Notes under the pieces: generated by a model
Databases searched by the model: none
The model's input: only the letters and a program-made list of their open reading frames with translations
Told to the model about the DNA's origin: nothing
Made by a program: the position numbers and the translations under genes
Shown here: piece by piece, positions 21,742 to 30,351 of the stretch
Layout: every line of letters starts with the position of its first letter
Position numbering within the stretch: the first letter of the stretch is position 1
Assembly (NCBI RefSeq): GCF_000711955.1
Contig: NZ_JONR01000014.1
Span: forward strand, 87,028 to 151,027
DNA from: Nevskia soli DSM 19509
GTDB lineage: Bacteria > Pseudomonadota > Gammaproteobacteria > Nevskiales > Nevskiaceae
Length of the DNA stretch: 64,000 nt
Direction: 5' to 3'

Positions 21742-21771
21742 AGTATAAGCAGGCTCCGGTTTGCCTGTCAA
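21742..21771 (-). promoter_or_regulatory. Strong minus-strand promoter for the sRNA
   Basis: Read on the minus strand, TTGACA (21771-21766) and TATACT (21747-21742) are separated by 18 bases. The -35 matches the sigma70 consensus fully and the -10 at five of six positions. The expected start is near 21735. Confidence 0.8.
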
Positions 21772-22093
21772 GAAATTGGAAATTATAAAAGTATAATTAA
21801 TTCAACTACTTGAAGTTGATTGGCTGCAATATTTGACGTTCTCGTCACCGTTTTTGTGGCGCCGCACAAACCAAATTTGATTAATTGATCAAACGATCAT
21901 TCAAGATCAGATGGCTGTGAGCCAAGCCGGTGTGGGCGTTGAAAGCAGGCGAGCCAGCTGGTCGGAAGGCATGGTGCTTCCGGATCATGACTTCGCACTC
22001 GAATCACATCCGTCTCAGGGCATTGCACCCTGCGTTCACATCCGTGCGCATAAAGCTCTGGCCCGCCTGTAGCGGGCGCGCGAGCTGAAATCC
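21772..22093. other. AT-rich intergenic region before the phaR 3' end
   Basis: The segment 21775-21910 is clearly more AT-rich than the rest of the window (TATAAAAGTATAATTAATTC, TTTGATTAATTGATCAAACG) and holds short palindromes around TTGATCAA. An open frame of 53 codons at 21911-22072 lacks a ribosome binding site and family resemblance. A GCCCGC/GCGGGC hairpin (22061-22077) sits just past the phaR stop. The region may be foreign DNA or a regulatory region; no function can be assigned. Confidence 0.5.
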
Positions 22094-22591
22094 CTAGACT
22101 TCCTCGTCGCTGCGTTCCAGCAAGGGTTTGATCACCTTGGAGCGCGACAGCCCCTTGAGGAATTCGCGGCGCACCGAGCGCCAGATCGGCGCCTGCCGGT
22201 CGGCGATGTCCTTCAGGCGCTGCACCGGGTGCTGCGCCTGGCCCAGCAGGCCGCGCAGCTGTTCGGCGAAGTTGTGGTTCTGGTCCATGAACAGCTGCAT
22301 CGACAGTTCCAGGTAGCGGCTGATGCTGGTTTGCATCGGATCGCCGTAGAACCGGATGATATGGGTCAGCAACTCCGAGCTGAAGATCGGGTTGCCGCCT
22401 TCCTCCTGCTCCGAGATCACCTGCAGCAGGATGCTGCGCGTGATGTCATCGCGGGTGCGCTTGTCCTCGACACGGAACTTCACGTTGCTCAATACCAGCT
22501 GGCGCACTTCTTCCAGCGTGATATAGCGGCTGACGTTGGTGTCGTAGAGCCGGCGGTTCGGGTATTTCTTGATGACGCGGATGTCGTTCAT
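22094..22591 (-). CDS. phaR: Polyhydroxyalkanoate synthesis repressor PhaR
   Basis: PhaR-type proteins bind DNA and PHA granules and repress phasin and PHA synthesis genes when polymer is absent. The 165-residue product has the PHB/PHA accumulation DNA-binding domain (VIKKYPNRRLYDTNVSRYITLEEVR, residues 5-30 onward) and the following PHB_acc segments (LLTHIIRFYGDPMQ, SRYLELSMQLFMDQNHNFAEQ). ATG 22591 is the natural start; longer upstream frames lack conservation. No PHA synthase or phasin lies in this window, so targets must be elsewhere. It is on the same strand as gluQ, 67 bases after it. Confidence 0.9.
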   Translation of the reverse strand: MNDIRVIKKYPNRRLYDTNVSRYITLEEVRQLVLSNVKFRVEDKRTRDDITRSILLQVISEQEEGGNPIFSSELLTHIIRFYGDPMQTSISRYLELSMQLFMDQNHNFAEQLRGLLGQAQHPVQRLKDIADRQAPIWRSVRREFLKGLSRSKVIKPLLERSDEEV

Positions 22592-22658
22592 GCGTTTCGC
22601 TGTGCTGCAACACCCTAAGCATGCCAGATGCTGAAGCGCAGTGCAGCAAAGCACCCGT

Positions 22659-23564
22659 TCAGGCAGCGCTGACCCTATGTTGCAGTCCCATGGGTACCGC
22701 TGCCGCATTCCAGTGTTCCAGCCCCCAGCGCAGCATTTCGCCGGTCCTGGCGCCGCGCAGCGCAGCAGGCGGCGCCTGTCCGAGCAGTTCCAGGCAGTAA
22801 TGCAGATTCTCCGATGCATGTAGTGCGTCGATCGGGCGCGCATGGTTCTGCTTGCTCAGCTTGCGCCCGTCCGCGCCCGTCAGCACCGGCAGATGGCGGT
22901 AGTCCGGCGTGGGCAGTCCCAGAAGGCCTTGCAGATGACGCTGGCGGAAACTCGAACCGATCAGGTCGGCGCCGCGCACCACTTCGGTGATGCCCTGCGC
23001 CGCCTCGTCCACCACACACGCGAGCTGATAGCCGATCTGGCCATCGGCGCGGCGCAGCACGAAGTCGCCGATATCGCGTTCCAGATTGCGCTGCAATGGG
23101 CCTTGCCAGGCGTCGTCCATGCGCAAATCGCCGGCTGAGACGCGCAGGCGCCAGGCCAGCCGCTCCGCCAGCGGCGCGCTGTCCCGACAGGTGCCGGCAT
23201 AGACCGGACCGTCGATGCCGGCGAGCGAGTCCTGCACCAGTTGCGCCCGTGTGCAGGCGCAAGGGTAGAGCAGGCCGAGGTCGTGCAGTTGTTCGCAGGC
23301 TGCTTCGTACGCATCCACATGCCGCGATTGCAGCCGCGGCGGTTCGTCCCAATGCAACTGGTGCGCTTCGAGCTGCCGCAGGATCGTCTCGATGTGTTCG
23401 GGGCGGCTGCGCCCCTCGTCGAGATCGTCGATGCGCAGCAGCCAGCGCCCGCCGGCGCTGCGTGCCTGCAGGTAGCTGGCCAGGGCCGTGAGCAGCGAAC
23501 CGAGGTGCAGAGGCCCGGATGGCGTCGGCGCGAAACGACCGCGGTATGAGGTGGAAACAGTCAT
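22659..23564 (-). CDS. gluQ: Glutamyl-Q tRNA(Asp) synthetase
   Basis: GluQ is a truncated glutamyl-tRNA synthetase paralogue that attaches glutamate to the queuosine at position 34 of tRNA-Asp. The 301-residue product has the class I HIGH-like motif (FAPTPSGPLHLGS, residues 11-23), the DDLDEGR segment, the zinc-site cysteines in YPCACTRAQL and YAGTCRD, and a KMSKS-like KLSKQNH. It lacks the anticodon-binding domain, as expected. In many gammaproteobacteria it neighbours dksA, which is not seen here. queF, another queuosine gene, is about 7 kb away. The ATG start at 23564 fits the family. Confidence 0.94.
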   Translation of the reverse strand: MTVSTSYRGRFAPTPSGPLHLGSLLTALASYLQARSAGGRWLLRIDDLDEGRSRPEHIETILRQLEAHQLHWDEPPRLQSRHVDAYEAACEQLHDLGLLYPCACTRAQLVQDSLAGIDGPVYAGTCRDSAPLAERLAWRLRVSAGDLRMDDAWQGPLQRNLERDIGDFVLRRADGQIGYQLACVVDEAAQGITEVVRGADLIGSSFRQRHLQGLLGLPTPDYRHLPVLTGADGRKLSKQNHARPIDALHASENLHYCLELLGQAPPAALRGARTGEMLRWGLEHWNAAAVPMGLQHRVSAA

Positions 23565-23715
23565 GGCGATACTGTAACTGCGCCGTGCCAGGATGGGCGG
23601 GTTGCAGCGCTCTTGCGGCGCCGCGCGGCGGCGATTCCGCGCCTCACCCGCTGCCGTCTTGAGCATGCTAACTTTCACCCCGCCTGCATGGGCTGGTACG
23701 ACGGACAAACATCGA

Positions 23716-25308
23716 ATGCGGTCTTGGAACGGCTGGGGTGAGGAAGGACGCGACGATACGTTGACGGAGAGCGCGCAGGCCTTCCTGTTGCAGACGGTGG
23801 GTGCCGCCACGCCGACCCGTGACGCCACGCTGGCCGATGCGCTGGCCGCCGCACCGGCGTCGCGCCTGCCGGCCAACACCCCGTTCGAGACCGCGCCCGA
23901 GTTGCGGCTGCGCCGCGCGCGCGGGCAGAGCTTTCCGGACTGGATCGCATTGCGCTACGGCAGGCTCGGCCCCCTGGCCGACGGCGTCGCGCTGCCCGGC
24001 AGCCACGAGGAAGCGGCGCAGGCCCTGGCCAGCGCACAGAAGCTGGGGGCGATCGTCATCCCCTACGGCGGCGGCACCAGCGTGGTCGGGCACCTGCAGG
24101 TGCCCGCCTCGGACCGCCCGGTGGTCAACATCTCGCTGGAGCGCATGAACCGCCTGCTCGATCTCGACGAGACCTCCTTGCTGGCCCGCTTCGGCGCCGG
24201 CACGCCGGGGCCGCAGGTGGAAGCGCAGCTGGCGCAGCGCGGTTACCTGCTCGGTCATTTCCCGCAGTCCTACGAATACTCCACCGTCGGCGGCTGGGTG
24301 GTGACCCGCTCCAGCGGCCAGCAGTCGTTGCGCTACGGCCGCATCGAACAGCTGTTCGCCGCAGGCCGCCTGGCGACGCCGCGCGGCGAGTTGCGCGTCG
24401 GCGGCCATCCGGCTTCCAGCGCCGGCCCCGACCTGCGCGAATGCGTGCTCGGCAGCGAGGGCCGTCTCGGCCTGCTCAGCGAGGCCACCCTGCGCGTGCG
24501 CAAGCTGCCCGAGCGCGAGGACTTCCACGCCGTGTTCTTTCCCACCTGGGATACCGGCCTGGAAGCCGTGCGCCTGATGGTGCAGGCCGACATCCCCTTG
24601 TCGATGCTGCGCATGAGCAACCCGGTCGAGACCGAAACGCAGCTGACCCTCGCCGGCCACGAAAAGACCATCGCCTGGCTCAAGCGCTACCTGCGCCTGC
24701 GCGGCTCCGGCCTCAAGCCGGTGATGCTGATGATCGGCTTCACCGGCCTCAATCGCGACGTGCTGCGCAGCCGCCGCGAGGCCCTGGCCATCGCCAAGCA
24801 GTGCCGCGGCGTGCACGCCGGCAAGATCATGGGCAAGGCCTGGGCGGCGAAGCGCTTCTACGGTCCTTACCTGCGCAATGCGTTGTGGCGCGCCGGCTAC
24901 GCCGCCGACACCGCCGAGACCGCCATCAACTGGCCGCAGGCGACCAACACCATGGAAGCGATCGAGGAAGCCGCGCGCCAGTCGCTGAAGGGCGAGGGCG
25001 AGCGGGTGCATGCCTTCACCCACCTGTCCCATGTCTACCGGCAGGGTTGCAGCATCTACTCGACTTTCGTCTTCCGCGCCGCGCCGACCTACGAGGAAAA
25101 CCATGCGCGCTGGGTCAAGCTCAAGCGCGCCGTGTCCGAGGCCATCGTCGCCAACGGCGGCACCATCAGCCACCAGCACGGCGTCGGCATCGACCACGCG
25201 CCTTACCTGGAAGCGGAGAAAGGCCCGCTCGGCATGGACCTGATCCGCGCCATGGCGCGCGAGTTCGATACGCAGGGCATGATGAATCCGGGCAAGCTGT
25301 TTCTCTGA
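23716..25308 (+). CDS. FAD-linked oxidase, alkyl-DHAP synthase-like (YgcU family)
   Basis: The 530-residue product is a PCMH-type FAD-binding flavoprotein. Residues 1-15 (MRSWNGWGEEG) resemble the start of alkyldihydroxyacetonephosphate synthase (AGPS). The FAD loop is IPYGGGTSVVGHLQVP, the middle has a GWVVTRSSGQQSLRYGRIEQ flavin-site motif, and the C-terminus has ISHQHGVGIDHAPYL and GMMNPGKLF. AGPS carries three histidines where this protein has His-Gln-His. AGPS exchanges acyl-DHAP for alkyl-DHAP; E. coli YgcU is a relative of unknown reaction. The substrate here is unknown. glpD-like and FGGY kinase genes follow at once. ATG 23716 was chosen by family fit, without a clear Shine-Dalgarno sequence; in-frame ATGs lie upstream at 23593 and 23665. 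Confidence 0.85.
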   Translation: MRSWNGWGEEGRDDTLTESAQAFLLQTVGAATPTRDATLADALAAAPASRLPANTPFETAPELRLRRARGQSFPDWIALRYGRLGPLADGVALPGSHEEAAQALASAQKLGAIVIPYGGGTSVVGHLQVPASDRPVVNISLERMNRLLDLDETSLLARFGAGTPGPQVEAQLAQRGYLLGHFPQSYEYSTVGGWVVTRSSGQQSLRYGRIEQLFAAGRLATPRGELRVGGHPASSAGPDLRECVLGSEGRLGLLSEATLRVRKLPEREDFHAVFFPTWDTGLEAVRLMVQADIPLSMLRMSNPVETETQLTLAGHEKTIAWLKRYLRLRGSGLKPVMLMIGFTGLNRDVLRSRREALAIAKQCRGVHAGKIMGKAWAAKRFYGPYLRNALWRAGYAADTAETAINWPQATNTMEAIEEAARQSLKGEGERVHAFTHLSHVYRQGCSIYSTFVFRAAPTYEENHARWVKLKRAVSEAIVANGGTISHQHGVGIDHAPYLEAEKGPLGMDLIRAMAREFDTQGMMNPGKLFL

Positions 25309-25340
25309 ATGTTCACCATCCCGCAACGGCGGCTGCCGCG

Positions 25341-26873
25341 ATGAGCCCGCGCCCGGCACTGGCGGATCTGCCCGCGCGCTTCGACCTGGTGGTGATCGGC
25401 GGCGGCATCACCGGCGCCGGTATCCTGCACGAGGCGGTGCGCGCCGGCGCCAGCGTGCTGCTGGTGGAGCAGAACGATTTTGCTTCCGGCACCTCCAGCG
25501 CCTCGTCCAAGCTGGTTCACGGCGGCCTGCGCTATCTCAAGGACGGCCAGTGGCGCCTGACCATGGAGTCGGTGCGCGAGCGCAATCGCCTGCTGCGCAG
25601 CCGCGGCGGCCTGGTCGAGCTGCAGCCCTTCCTGATGCCGATCTACCAGGGCATGAAGCCCGGCCGCGCGGTGATGCGCATCGGCCTGGCGATCTACGAT
25701 CTCATGGGTGGGCAGTGGCGTTCGCGCTCGTTGTCCGCCGCGCAGGCGCTGCAACTGGAGCCGCAGCTGCGCCGCGAGGGCCTGATGGGTGCGGTGGCCT
25801 ACGAGGATGCCCGCACCGACGATGCGCGCCTGGTGCTGCGCCTGATCTTCGAAGCACAGGAAGCGGGCGGGCGGACGCTGAACTACGTGCGCGTCAGCGA
25901 GGTGCTCAAAGCCGACGGCCGCGTGCGCGGCGTGGCCCTGCATGACCTGATCGGCGGCGAGCGGCGCGAGATCGAGGCCGGCATGGTGATCAACGCCGCC
26001 GGGGTCTGGTCCACCGGTCTGCCGGGCGATCCGGGCGGTGCGCCGACCTTGCGGCCCTTGCGCGGCAGCCACCTGATCTTCCCGCTGGCGAAGCTGCCGG
26101 TGAAGCGTGCGGTGTCCTGGCTGCACGTGCGCGACCGCCGGCCGATCTTCGTTTATCCCTGGGAAGGCGTGGCCCTGTTCGGCACCACCGATCTCGATCA
26201 CGGCGACGGCGATCCGGCGCGGCCGGAGATGACGGCGGACGAAGCACAGTATCTGATGGAGGGCCTCAACCACCAGTTCCCCGATCTCGGATTGACCCTG
26301 GCCGATGCCACTTCCAGCTACTGCGGCGTCCGCCCCATCGTCGCCAGCGGCAAGGACGATCCTTCCGCAGAGTCGCGCGAATCCGCCAGCTGGTCCAGCC
26401 CCGGCTGGATCGGCATCACCGGCGGCAAGCTCACCACCTTCCGCGTCACCGCCGTGCAGGTACTGACGCTTGCGGCGAAGCAACTACCGGTGCTGACGCC
26501 GCTGGCCGAGGCGCCGCCGGCGCCCACCATTCCCGGTCGCCTGCAGGCCCGCCATGGTCCCGAGTGCGTCGCCTGGCTGGCGCGCTCGGCCTGGGCCGGC
26601 GACCGCGAGGATGTCCCCGGCACGCCCTACGTCTGGGGCGAGCTGCGCTGGGCCGCGCGCCATGAGGCGGTGATGCACCTCGACGACCTGCTGCTGCGCC
26701 GTACCCGCATCGGCCTGCTGCTGCCGCAAGGCGGGGTGACCGTGCTCGAAGGCGTGGCAGCGATCTGCCGCGAAGAACTGGGCTGGGACGAGGTGCGCTG
26801 GGCGCAGGAGCGCAGCCGCTATCTGGATCTGTGGCGGCGTCGCCACGCGATCGACTTCCCCGGATCGGTATGA
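25341..26873 (+). CDS. glpD: Glycerol-3-phosphate dehydrogenase/oxidase (GlpD-like)
   Basis: This FAD enzyme family oxidises sn-glycerol-3-phosphate to DHAP and passes electrons to quinone. The 510-residue product has the dinucleotide-binding motif VVIGGGITGAGILHEAV near residue 17, the FASGTSSASSKLVHGGLRYL signature, INAAGVWS, LFGTTDLDHG and a C-terminal GlpD helical domain (AARHEAVMHLDDLLLRRTRIG). Start ATG 25341 is 33 bases after the upstream flavoprotein gene. Its stop overlaps the kinase start (ATGA). The membership of this cluster suggests a DHAP/glycerol-phosphate branch rather than plain glycerol catabolism, since no glpF lies nearby. Substrate identity is inferred. Confidence 0.88.
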   Translation: MSPRPALADLPARFDLVVIGGGITGAGILHEAVRAGASVLLVEQNDFASGTSSASSKLVHGGLRYLKDGQWRLTMESVRERNRLLRSRGGLVELQPFLMPIYQGMKPGRAVMRIGLAIYDLMGGQWRSRSLSAAQALQLEPQLRREGLMGAVAYEDARTDDARLVLRLIFEAQEAGGRTLNYVRVSEVLKADGRVRGVALHDLIGGERREIEAGMVINAAGVWSTGLPGDPGGAPTLRPLRGSHLIFPLAKLPVKRAVSWLHVRDRRPIFVYPWEGVALFGTTDLDHGDGDPARPEMTADEAQYLMEGLNHQFPDLGLTLADATSSYCGVRPIVASGKDDPSAESRESASWSSPGWIGITGGKLTTFRVTAVQVLTLAAKQLPVLTPLAEAPPAPTIPGRLQARHGPECVAWLARSAWAGDREDVPGTPYVWGELRWAARHEAVMHLDDLLLRRTRIGLLLPQGGVTVLEGVAAICREELGWDEVRWAQERSRYLDLWRRRHAIDFPGSV

Positions 26874-28429
26874 CTGCCGCACGCCTGCTGGCGATCGACG
26901 TCGGCACGCAAAGCGTGCGCGCCATCGTCTTCGACGAACAGGGGCGCTTGCTGGCCAAGGCGCAGGTGCAGCTGGATCCGCCCTACGTCTCGCCGCATCC
27001 CGGCTGGGCCGAGCAGGATGCGGAAACCTACTGGAACGCCATTGCCGCGGCCTGCGGCGAGCTGTGGCAACAGGGCGAGCTGCGCCCCGAATCGATCAGC
27101 GGCCTGTCGCTGACCACCTTGCGCAGCACCGTGGTCTGCGCCGACGAAGCGGGGCGCCCGTTGCGGCCGGTGATCGTCTGGCTCGACCAGCGCAAGGCGA
27201 CGCGGCTGCCGCCGCTGGGCGCGTTCTGGAATGCCGCCTTTGCCGTGGCCGGCGCAGGCAGCCTGATGCGGCATTTCCAGACCGAGGCCGAGGCCAACTG
27301 GCTGGCGCAGAACGAGCCGGAGCTGTGGCGCGCCACCGACAGGTTCGTCTTCCTCTCCGGCTGGCTGCTGCGGCGCATGGTGGGGGAATGGGTCGACTCC
27401 AGCGGCGCCCAGGTGGGCTTCGTGCCCTTCGACTACAAGCGCCTGGACTGGGCCGCGCCTTCCGACTTCAAATGGCGTGCGCTGTCGGTGCGCAGGGAAC
27501 AGTTGCCGCGCCTGGTGGCGCCGGGCGGCAAGCTCGGCACGCTGCTGCCGGAAGCGGCCGCGGCCCTGGGCCTGCCCGCCGGCGTGCCGGTGATCGCCGC
27601 CGCCGCCGACAAGGCTTGCGAGGTGCTGGGCAGCGGCGCGCTCGGTGCCGATGTGGCGCAGCTGTCCTTCGGCACCACCGCCACCATCAACACCACCCAA
27701 GCGCGCTACGTCGAAGTGCAGCGCCTGCTGCCGGCGTATCCGGCGGCGATTCCCGGCGCCTACAACACCGAGATCCAGATCTACCGCGGCTTCTGGATGG
27801 TGAGCTGGTTCAAGCGCGAGTTTGCCCACCGCGAGCAGGCCAAGGCGCAGGAACTGGGCGTGCCGGTGGAGTCCCTGTTCGACGAACTGCTCAAGCGGGC
27901 GCCGCCGGGTTCGATGGGCCTGACCCTGCAACCCTACTGGTCGCCCGGTGTGACCGATCCGGGTCCGGAAGCCAAGGGCGCCATCATCGGCTTCGGCGAC
28001 GTGCACACGCGCGCCCACCTGTACCGTGCCATCATCGAAGGCCTGGCCTACAGCCTGCGCGGCGGCCGCCAACAGATCGAGCGCAAGCTCGGTCATCCCT
28101 TGCGCCGCATCATCGCCGCCGGCGGCGGTTCGCAAAGCGACATGGCGATGCAGATCACCGCCGACATTTTCGGCAGCGCCATCGAACGGCCTGACCTCTA
28201 CGAGACTTCCGCCCTGGGCGCGGCGATCAACCTGGCGGTGGGCCTGGGCCTGTACCCGGATTACGCGCGGGCGGTGGCGGCGATGACCCGCAGCGGCCGC
28301 GTCTTCGTGCCCGATCCCGTGGCGCATAAGGTCTACGACCAGCTCTACCGCGAGGTCTACAGCAAGCTGTATCCGCGGCTGCGTTCGCTGTATCGGCGCA
28401 TCCGTGTCATCACCGGCTATCCGGCCTGA
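26870..28429 (+). CDS. FGGY-family carbohydrate/polyol kinase
   Basis: The 519-residue product is an ATP-dependent sugar or polyol kinase of the FGGY family. It has the N-terminal phosphate loop (AIDVGTQSVRAIVFDEQGRLL), IVWLDQRKA, an ATP-site FGTTATINTT, and the C-terminal signature AYSLRGGRQQIERK followed by AAGGGSQSDMAMQITAD and TSALGAAINLAVGLG. Glycerol kinases carry QRET at the glycerol-binding site; here the equivalent is LRST, so the contacting glutamate is absent and glycerol is doubtful as substrate. It overlaps the GlpD-like gene by four bases and is surely cotranscribed. E. coli YgcE is a comparable orphan kinase encoded near the AGPS-like YgcU. Confidence 0.88.
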   Translation: MTAARLLAIDVGTQSVRAIVFDEQGRLLAKAQVQLDPPYVSPHPGWAEQDAETYWNAIAAACGELWQQGELRPESISGLSLTTLRSTVVCADEAGRPLRPVIVWLDQRKATRLPPLGAFWNAAFAVAGAGSLMRHFQTEAEANWLAQNEPELWRATDRFVFLSGWLLRRMVGEWVDSSGAQVGFVPFDYKRLDWAAPSDFKWRALSVRREQLPRLVAPGGKLGTLLPEAAAALGLPAGVPVIAAAADKACEVLGSGALGADVAQLSFGTTATINTTQARYVEVQRLLPAYPAAIPGAYNTEIQIYRGFWMVSWFKREFAHREQAKAQELGVPVESLFDELLKRAPPGSMGLTLQPYWSPGVTDPGPEAKGAIIGFGDVHTRAHLYRAIIEGLAYSLRGGRQQIERKLGHPLRRIIAAGGGSQSDMAMQITADIFGSAIERPDLYETSALGAAINLAVGLGLYPDYARAVAAMTRSGRVFVPDPVAHKVYDQLYREVYSKLYPRLRSLYRRIRVITGYPA

Positions 28430-28482
28430 AGCCGCGGCGAGTCTGATAGCCTAGGCCTCACTTCGACAGCAGTGGGGAAGCG

Positions 28483-29106
28483 GTGGAAAATTACTGGCAC
28501 CTGGGCAGATGGTTCCGCATTCCGGTTTCGATGCACTGGACCGTGCTGCTGGTCTTTCCCTGGCTGTGGCTGATGATGCAAAGCGTGGTCGGGGCCCTGG
28601 TCGGCTCGGTGGCTTATGCACTGCTGCTGGTGACGCACGAGTTCGGCCATGCCGCGATGGCGCGCTGGCGCGGTCTGTCGGTCGAGGACATCACGCTCAG
28701 CGGGCTGCACGGCCAGACCTCGCATTCGTACCCGCGTAGTGAGCTGGACGACATCCTCATCGCCTGGTCCGGCGTCGGCGCGCAACTGCTGGTGCTGCTG
28801 CTGGCCTTGGTGGCGCGCTACCTGCTGCAGGGCGCCGAAAATCCGGTCGTCGCCCTCATCGCCGGTCCGGCACTGATGGTATTCACGCTGTGGAATCTGT
28901 TCCTGATGATGGTGGCCTTGCTGCCCATCGGCCCGATGGATGGCCACCGCGCCTGGCGGGTGATTCCCTATGTGCGCAAGCTCATGCAGCGCCGCAGGCG
29001 CAGTCGCAAGGTGGTGAAGCTCGATCCGGAACGGCGACGGGCCCTGGAAAGGAAGTCCGAGCAGATCGCTTCCGAAGTGATCCAGAAGCTGGGCAAGAAG
29101 AAGTAA
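28483..29106 (+). CDS. Site-2 protease-like M50 membrane metalloprotease
   Basis: The 207-residue product has about four hydrophobic segments and the two active-site motifs of intramembrane M50 proteases: HEFGH (His52-His56) in the second segment and LLPIGPMDGHRAW near residue 150, whose Asp is the third zinc ligand. No PDZ domain is present. The C-terminal 50 residues are strongly basic and cytoplasmic. It begins at GTG 28483 after GGGGAAG, and lies 53 bases after the kinase gene. The substrate is unknown. A second, unrelated M50 gene lies at 39655. Confidence 0.8.
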   Translation: MENYWHLGRWFRIPVSMHWTVLLVFPWLWLMMQSVVGALVGSVAYALLLVTHEFGHAAMARWRGLSVEDITLSGLHGQTSHSYPRSELDDILIAWSGVGAQLLVLLLALVARYLLQGAENPVVALIAGPALMVFTLWNLFLMMVALLPIGPMDGHRAWRVIPYVRKLMQRRRRSRKVVKLDPERRRALERKSEQIASEVIQKLGKKK

Positions 29107-29162
29107 GGATGCTCCCGACTACCCGGGCAAGGCCGTCCCTCGCCCGGGTTTTCAAGCCATCG

Positions 29163-29744
29163 CTACCAGCGCAGGCCGGCCAGCACGCCGGCATGCATGC
29201 CGCCGGCATTGGTGTCGATGCCTTCCACCGTGGCCTTGGCATAGGAGTACTTGGCGTCGATACCGATGTCGAAATGGCGGCCAAGCTCGAAGATGTAGCC
29301 GCCGCCGATCCACCCGCCGACCCCGTTGTCCTTCGAGGAAATGCCCTGCAGCTCGCCCTTTGCGCTGGCGAAGGTGATGCCGCCGCTGGCGAAGGCGCGA
29401 CCCACGCGGCCGGTCTGCCAGAACTTCTTCACGCCGGCCTGGATCTCGGTGGTGGTGCTCTTGAAGTCGCCGTCGTTGAAGCCGGGATCACCGCTGGCGT
29501 GGCCGGTGTAGTAACCGGCGGTGAGCGCGATCGGCCAGGAGCCCGGCTGGAAATCCATTTCGCCGCCGTATTCGAACTGCTGGTCGGCCGGGGCCCAGTC
29601 ATCCTTGTTGAGGATCTTGCCGCCGGCGAAAGCGTGGATGGCGAACACCGGCAGTTCTGGCTTGTCGGCGTGGGCGCTGAAGGCGAGGCCCATGCAGCAG
29701 GCGGCGATGCACCCGGACTGCAGCGGGGTGAGTCTGATTTTCAT
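29163..29744 (-). CDS. Outer-membrane beta-barrel-like protein
   Basis: The 193-residue product starts with a signal peptide (MKIRLTPLQ, hydrophobic core, cleavage after FSAHA) and continues with alternating hydrophobic/polar strands rich in Gly, Tyr and Phe. It ends in AGVLAGLRW; a terminal aromatic residue is the usual BamA recognition signal for outer-membrane barrels. The size suits an eight-strand barrel such as the OmpW/OmpX type, but I recognise no specific family. It is transcribed toward the M50 protease gene and stands alone. Function is unknown. Confidence 0.7.
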   Translation of the reverse strand: MKIRLTPLQSGCIAACCMGLAFSAHADKPELPVFAIHAFAGGKILNKDDWAPADQQFEYGGEMDFQPGSWPIALTAGYYTGHASGDPGFNDGDFKSTTTEIQAGVKKFWQTGRVGRAFASGGITFASAKGELQGISSKDNGVGGWIGGGYIFELGRHFDIGIDAKYSYAKATVEGIDTNAGGMHAGVLAGLRW

Positions 29745-29949
29745 TTGATTCCCTATGGATGATGAAGCGTGGGCGTAATTTTGAGTACGCCTCCCCACGG
29801 GGATTGTTGTGGTCCGGCACTGGCCGGTCAACGGGTTATTTGATCCTATGGGGGCGCTTGATGAGAGCCACGTCACAGTTCCGCATTTCCGACCGGCTCT
29901 TTCCGCCGATGCGTTAAACTAGCCCGGCGCGCGTTTTCCCGGAGTCGCC

Positions 29950-30351
29950 ATGCTTGGTCTATGGAGTGCCTACAGCCAGATCTTCCTGGTCGTGCTGGCC
30001 TGCGTCACCAGCCTGGTCTTTGCCCTGCCGATCTTTCTGGTGCCGCTGACCTGGGCCCGCTGGTTCGGCTGGCGCATTCCGCAGGAGCGGGATCTTGCGA
30101 TCTACTTCGGCCGTTGCCTTGGCGCTTTCATCCTGGTGATCGAGGCCTTGATGTTGCGCGCCGGCCTCAGCGGGGTGGGGTTGTTGTTCACCTATCAAGC
30201 GCTGCTGGCCGTCGCTTGCATGATGGTGGTGGTGCACATCTGGGGTGCGCTACTGCGCATCCAGCCGCTCAGCGAAACGCTGGAGATCGGCATGTACGGC
30301 GGCATGTTCCTGCTCAGTGTGCTGTTCTATCCCCTGCACGCCGCGTCTTGA
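29950..30351 (+). CDS. Small integral membrane protein of unknown function
   Basis: The 133-residue product has four predicted transmembrane segments (about 8-32, 50-68, 74-98, 108-130) with a short basic loop WARWFGWRIPQERD after the first. A GGAG at about 29941 lies before ATG 29950. I recognise no named family. Its stop codon ends at 30351, and the converging minus-strand gene's stop starts at 30352, so the two genes share no spacer. Confidence 0.65.
   Translation: MLGLWSAYSQIFLVVLACVTSLVFALPIFLVPLTWARWFGWRIPQERDLAIYFGRCLGAFILVIEALMLRAGLSGVGLLFTYQALLAVACMMVVVHIWGALLRIQPLSETLEIGMYGGMFLLSVLFYPLHAAS

Noticed and set aside
21911..22072. A 53-codon plus-strand frame in the AT-rich region before phaR
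   Set aside because: No Shine-Dalgarno sequence, mixed codon use and no family. It could be real but cannot be supported.
26870..28429. Naming the FGGY kinase glpK because it follows glpD
   Set aside because: The glycerol-site QRET motif is not present, and no glpF lies nearby.
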